A stretch of 34,502 nucleotides of DNA from Calditrichota bacterium (lineage in GTDB: Bacteria > Calditrichota > Calditrichia > RBG-13-44-9 > J042). How positions within the stretch are numbered: the first letter of the stretch is position 1; each line of letters begins with the position of its first letter. Location of the stretch: NCBI GenBank assembly GCA_013150955.1, contig JAADJD010000006.1, forward strand, positions 1 to 34,502, written 5' to 3'. The notes under the pieces were generated by a model. It saw nothing but the letters and a program-made list of their open reading frames with translations. It did not search any database and was not told where the DNA came from. Shown piece after piece: positions 33,468-34,502 of the stretch. Made by a program: the position numbers and the translations under genes.

Positions 33468-33499
33468 TTAGCACAACGGGAAAAAATCATCAATAACTC

Positions 33500-34072
33500 T
33501 TATTCTAATTTATACGAAATTAATTCTATTTTTTCTTTTTCATCTGCTTCAAATTCTATTTTTATTAATCCGATTCCTGGGGTAAAATAGAAAAATGGAA
33601 AAACTTCCTTTCCATTATTATCAATAAACTTATAAACATAGCAATTAAATTGACCTGCCTGAACATGAATACTACCAGAACTGACTTTAAATTTATAAGG
33701 TTCCTCATCTTTATCTAGTGGTGTGTATGAAAATGTTTCTCCAAATTTAATTGGATATTTGAAAAATATATCATCATATATTTTGCCTTGACCTTCATAA
33801 TTGTATCCCGCTAATAAAAGACCGTTATTATCATTTCGTGCAACTGTATTCGAATCAAGGATTACATATTTTTTACCATTAATAGTAATTTCGTTTAATA
33901 CCTCAAATTTAAAATATGAAGTCATGTCACCATGAACTGACTTATAATTCCATGTATTTCCTTTTTCTAAAGGCATTAAGTATTGTTTTTTTATTTCAAG
34001 TTCTGTAGGATTTTTTATACAGGAAAATAAAAATAAAATTATTATCATGACATTAAAAAATAGTGTTTTCAT
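33500..34072 (-). CDS. Predicted lipoprotein of unknown function, flanked by IS-type ends
   Basis: A 190-residue protein with a lipoprotein signal (FFNVMIIILFLFSCIKNP, lipidation at the Cys of LFSC). Its beta-rich body has the pattern PLEKGNTWNYKSV near the N-terminus and FFYFTPGIGLIKIEFEADE near the C-terminus, seen in many uncharacterised FCB-group surface lipoproteins. No enzyme motif is recognised. AAAGGAGATATAA supports the ATG at 34072. It is very AT-rich and sits exactly between the right end of the IS982-type element (33479) and the left end of the related short element (34166). It may therefore be a passenger caught between two mobile units, or a resident gene with insertions on both sides. 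Confidence 0.7.
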   Translation of the reverse strand: MKTLFFNVMIIILFLFSCIKNPTELEIKKQYLMPLEKGNTWNYKSVHGDMTSYFKFEVLNEITINGKKYVILDSNTVARNDNNGLLLAGYNYEGQGKIYDDIFFKYPIKFGETFSYTPLDKDEEPYKFKVSSGSIHVQAGQFNCYVYKFIDNNGKEVFPFFYFTPGIGLIKIEFEADEKEKIELISYKLE

Positions 34073-34165
34073 TTTATATCTCCTTTTGTATAGTTAAAAA
34101 TTAAACACTGAAGAAATTGGTTAAACATTTTTAATTTAAATTAGAGCGGTCTTTTATTTAACATT

Positions 34166-34382
34166 ACCCGTTGTGCTAATTAGACAACCCAAACCGTTAA
34201 AACGGTTCTGTAATTTTTTGTTACTATAGGAGTTGTCCACCCAGATAAATCTGGGTGTTAATGTGAGAATTTCTATTAGCTCCTGGCTTCAGCCAGGAGA
34301 AATGGATAACGTAACCTATTGATTCTTAATCGTTCTAACGGTTTTTCTAAATACCTGCTTTTACCTGAATTAGCACAACGAG
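34166..34382. mobile_element. Short non-autonomous element with IS982-type ends (MITE)
   Basis: About 217 bp bounded by CCGTTGTGCTAAT (34168-34180) and ATTAGCACAACG (34369-34380), the same terminal repeats as the IS982-type element. It is flanked by an exact 9-bp direct repeat TTTAACATT (34157-34165 and 34383-34391). It has no transposase; inside are hairpins CACCCAGAT/ATCTGGGTG and CTCCTGGCT/AGCCAGGAG and the repeat motif ACCGTT/AACGGT. It is presumably mobilised in trans by an IS982 transposase. Confidence 0.8.
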
Positions 34383-34402
34383 TTTAACATTGTAAATTTG
34401 CT

Positions 34403-34432
34403 ATGCATTATCCCAGATTACGCATTAGAGAA
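34403..34432. repeat. Fragment of the dispersed TWA element
   Basis: ATGCATTATCCCAGATTACG followed by CATTAG matches the terminal part of the family twice in opposite senses, with no full copy. Nothing else is recognisable from here to the window end. Confidence 0.5.
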
Positions 34433-34502
34433 TTGAACTGGCAACTTAAACTGTTTGGATTTTTGCCAGAGTCCCGTAAACCATTCTCTTCTTTTCAGGG
34501 CA

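Larger units (their letters stand above)
32469..33480 (+). mobile_element. IS982-type insertion sequence
   Basis: The element is bounded by perfect 13-bp inverted repeats CCGTTGTGCTAAT (32471-32483) and ATTAGCACAACGG (33467-33479) around an IS982-like transposase, total about 1.0 kb, the usual size. I see no direct target duplication at its ends, unlike the related short element at 34166-34382, so it may have been rearranged after insertion. The left flank, AATGCATAAT, looks like the end of a dispersed TWA element. Confidence 0.85.

Overview
The window is a chromosomal segment of a Gram-negative-type bacterium, most likely in the Calditrichota or another lineage of the Fibrobacterota-Chlorobiota-Bacteroidota (FCB) assemblage. 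The evidence is indirect: a GWxTD-type secreted protein, a repeat protein ending in an NYPNPFNP / FlgD-like sorting tail, LolA/LolCDE-like envelope genes, an LpxL-type acyltransferase, and TTG starts behind strong Shine-Dalgarno sites. There is no rRNA gene or single-copy marker to fix the taxonomy.

Layout. 1-700: 5' end of a DDE transposase gene running off the left edge, then palindromes and repeats. 698-1138 (-): Rrf2-type Fe-S regulator. 1139-2035: no gene above 60 codons, but a promoter-like site followed by a strong orphan terminator, a possible small RNA. 2036-7279 (+): a large exported six-hairpin glycosidase-like protein and a GWxTD-like protein. 8002-9668 (+): an AbiEi/AbiEii toxin-antitoxin pair with candidate operator half-sites. 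9932-15057 (-): a five-gene envelope export operon (LolA-like carrier, two FtsX/LolE permeases, LolD-like ATPase, beta-barrel), divergent from a TetR regulator. 16203-18275 (+): archease and the RNA ligase RtcB. 18366-19310 (+): LpxL-type acyltransferase. 19877-20833 (+): XRE-cupin regulator and S-adenosylmethionine decarboxylase. 21460-24693 (-): a hybrid sensor kinase. 24841-25205 (-): tRNA-Cys, a 53-codon membrane protein missed by length cut-offs, and tRNA-Ala. 25867-28961 (-): a dNTP triphosphohydrolase and an M14 carboxypeptidase gene split by one in-frame TAG. 29450-34392: an AT-rich island with a 14-repeat FG-GAP-like secreted protein, a frameshifted IS982-type element, a lipoprotein gene and a short non-autonomous element sharing the IS terminal repeats.

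The most striking structure is a family of about 165-bp inverted-ended elements (ends ACCCAGATTATGCA... / ...TGCATAATCTGGGT) in nearly every sizeable intergenic gap. Read base by base, several are inserted inside other copies and are flanked by identical 3-bp duplications TTA or TAA. This makes them a mobile MITE-like family with a TWA target, not simple static repeats. Two copies end at the stop codon of the neighbouring gene.

All function calls rest on motif reading and family knowledge; no database search was possible.
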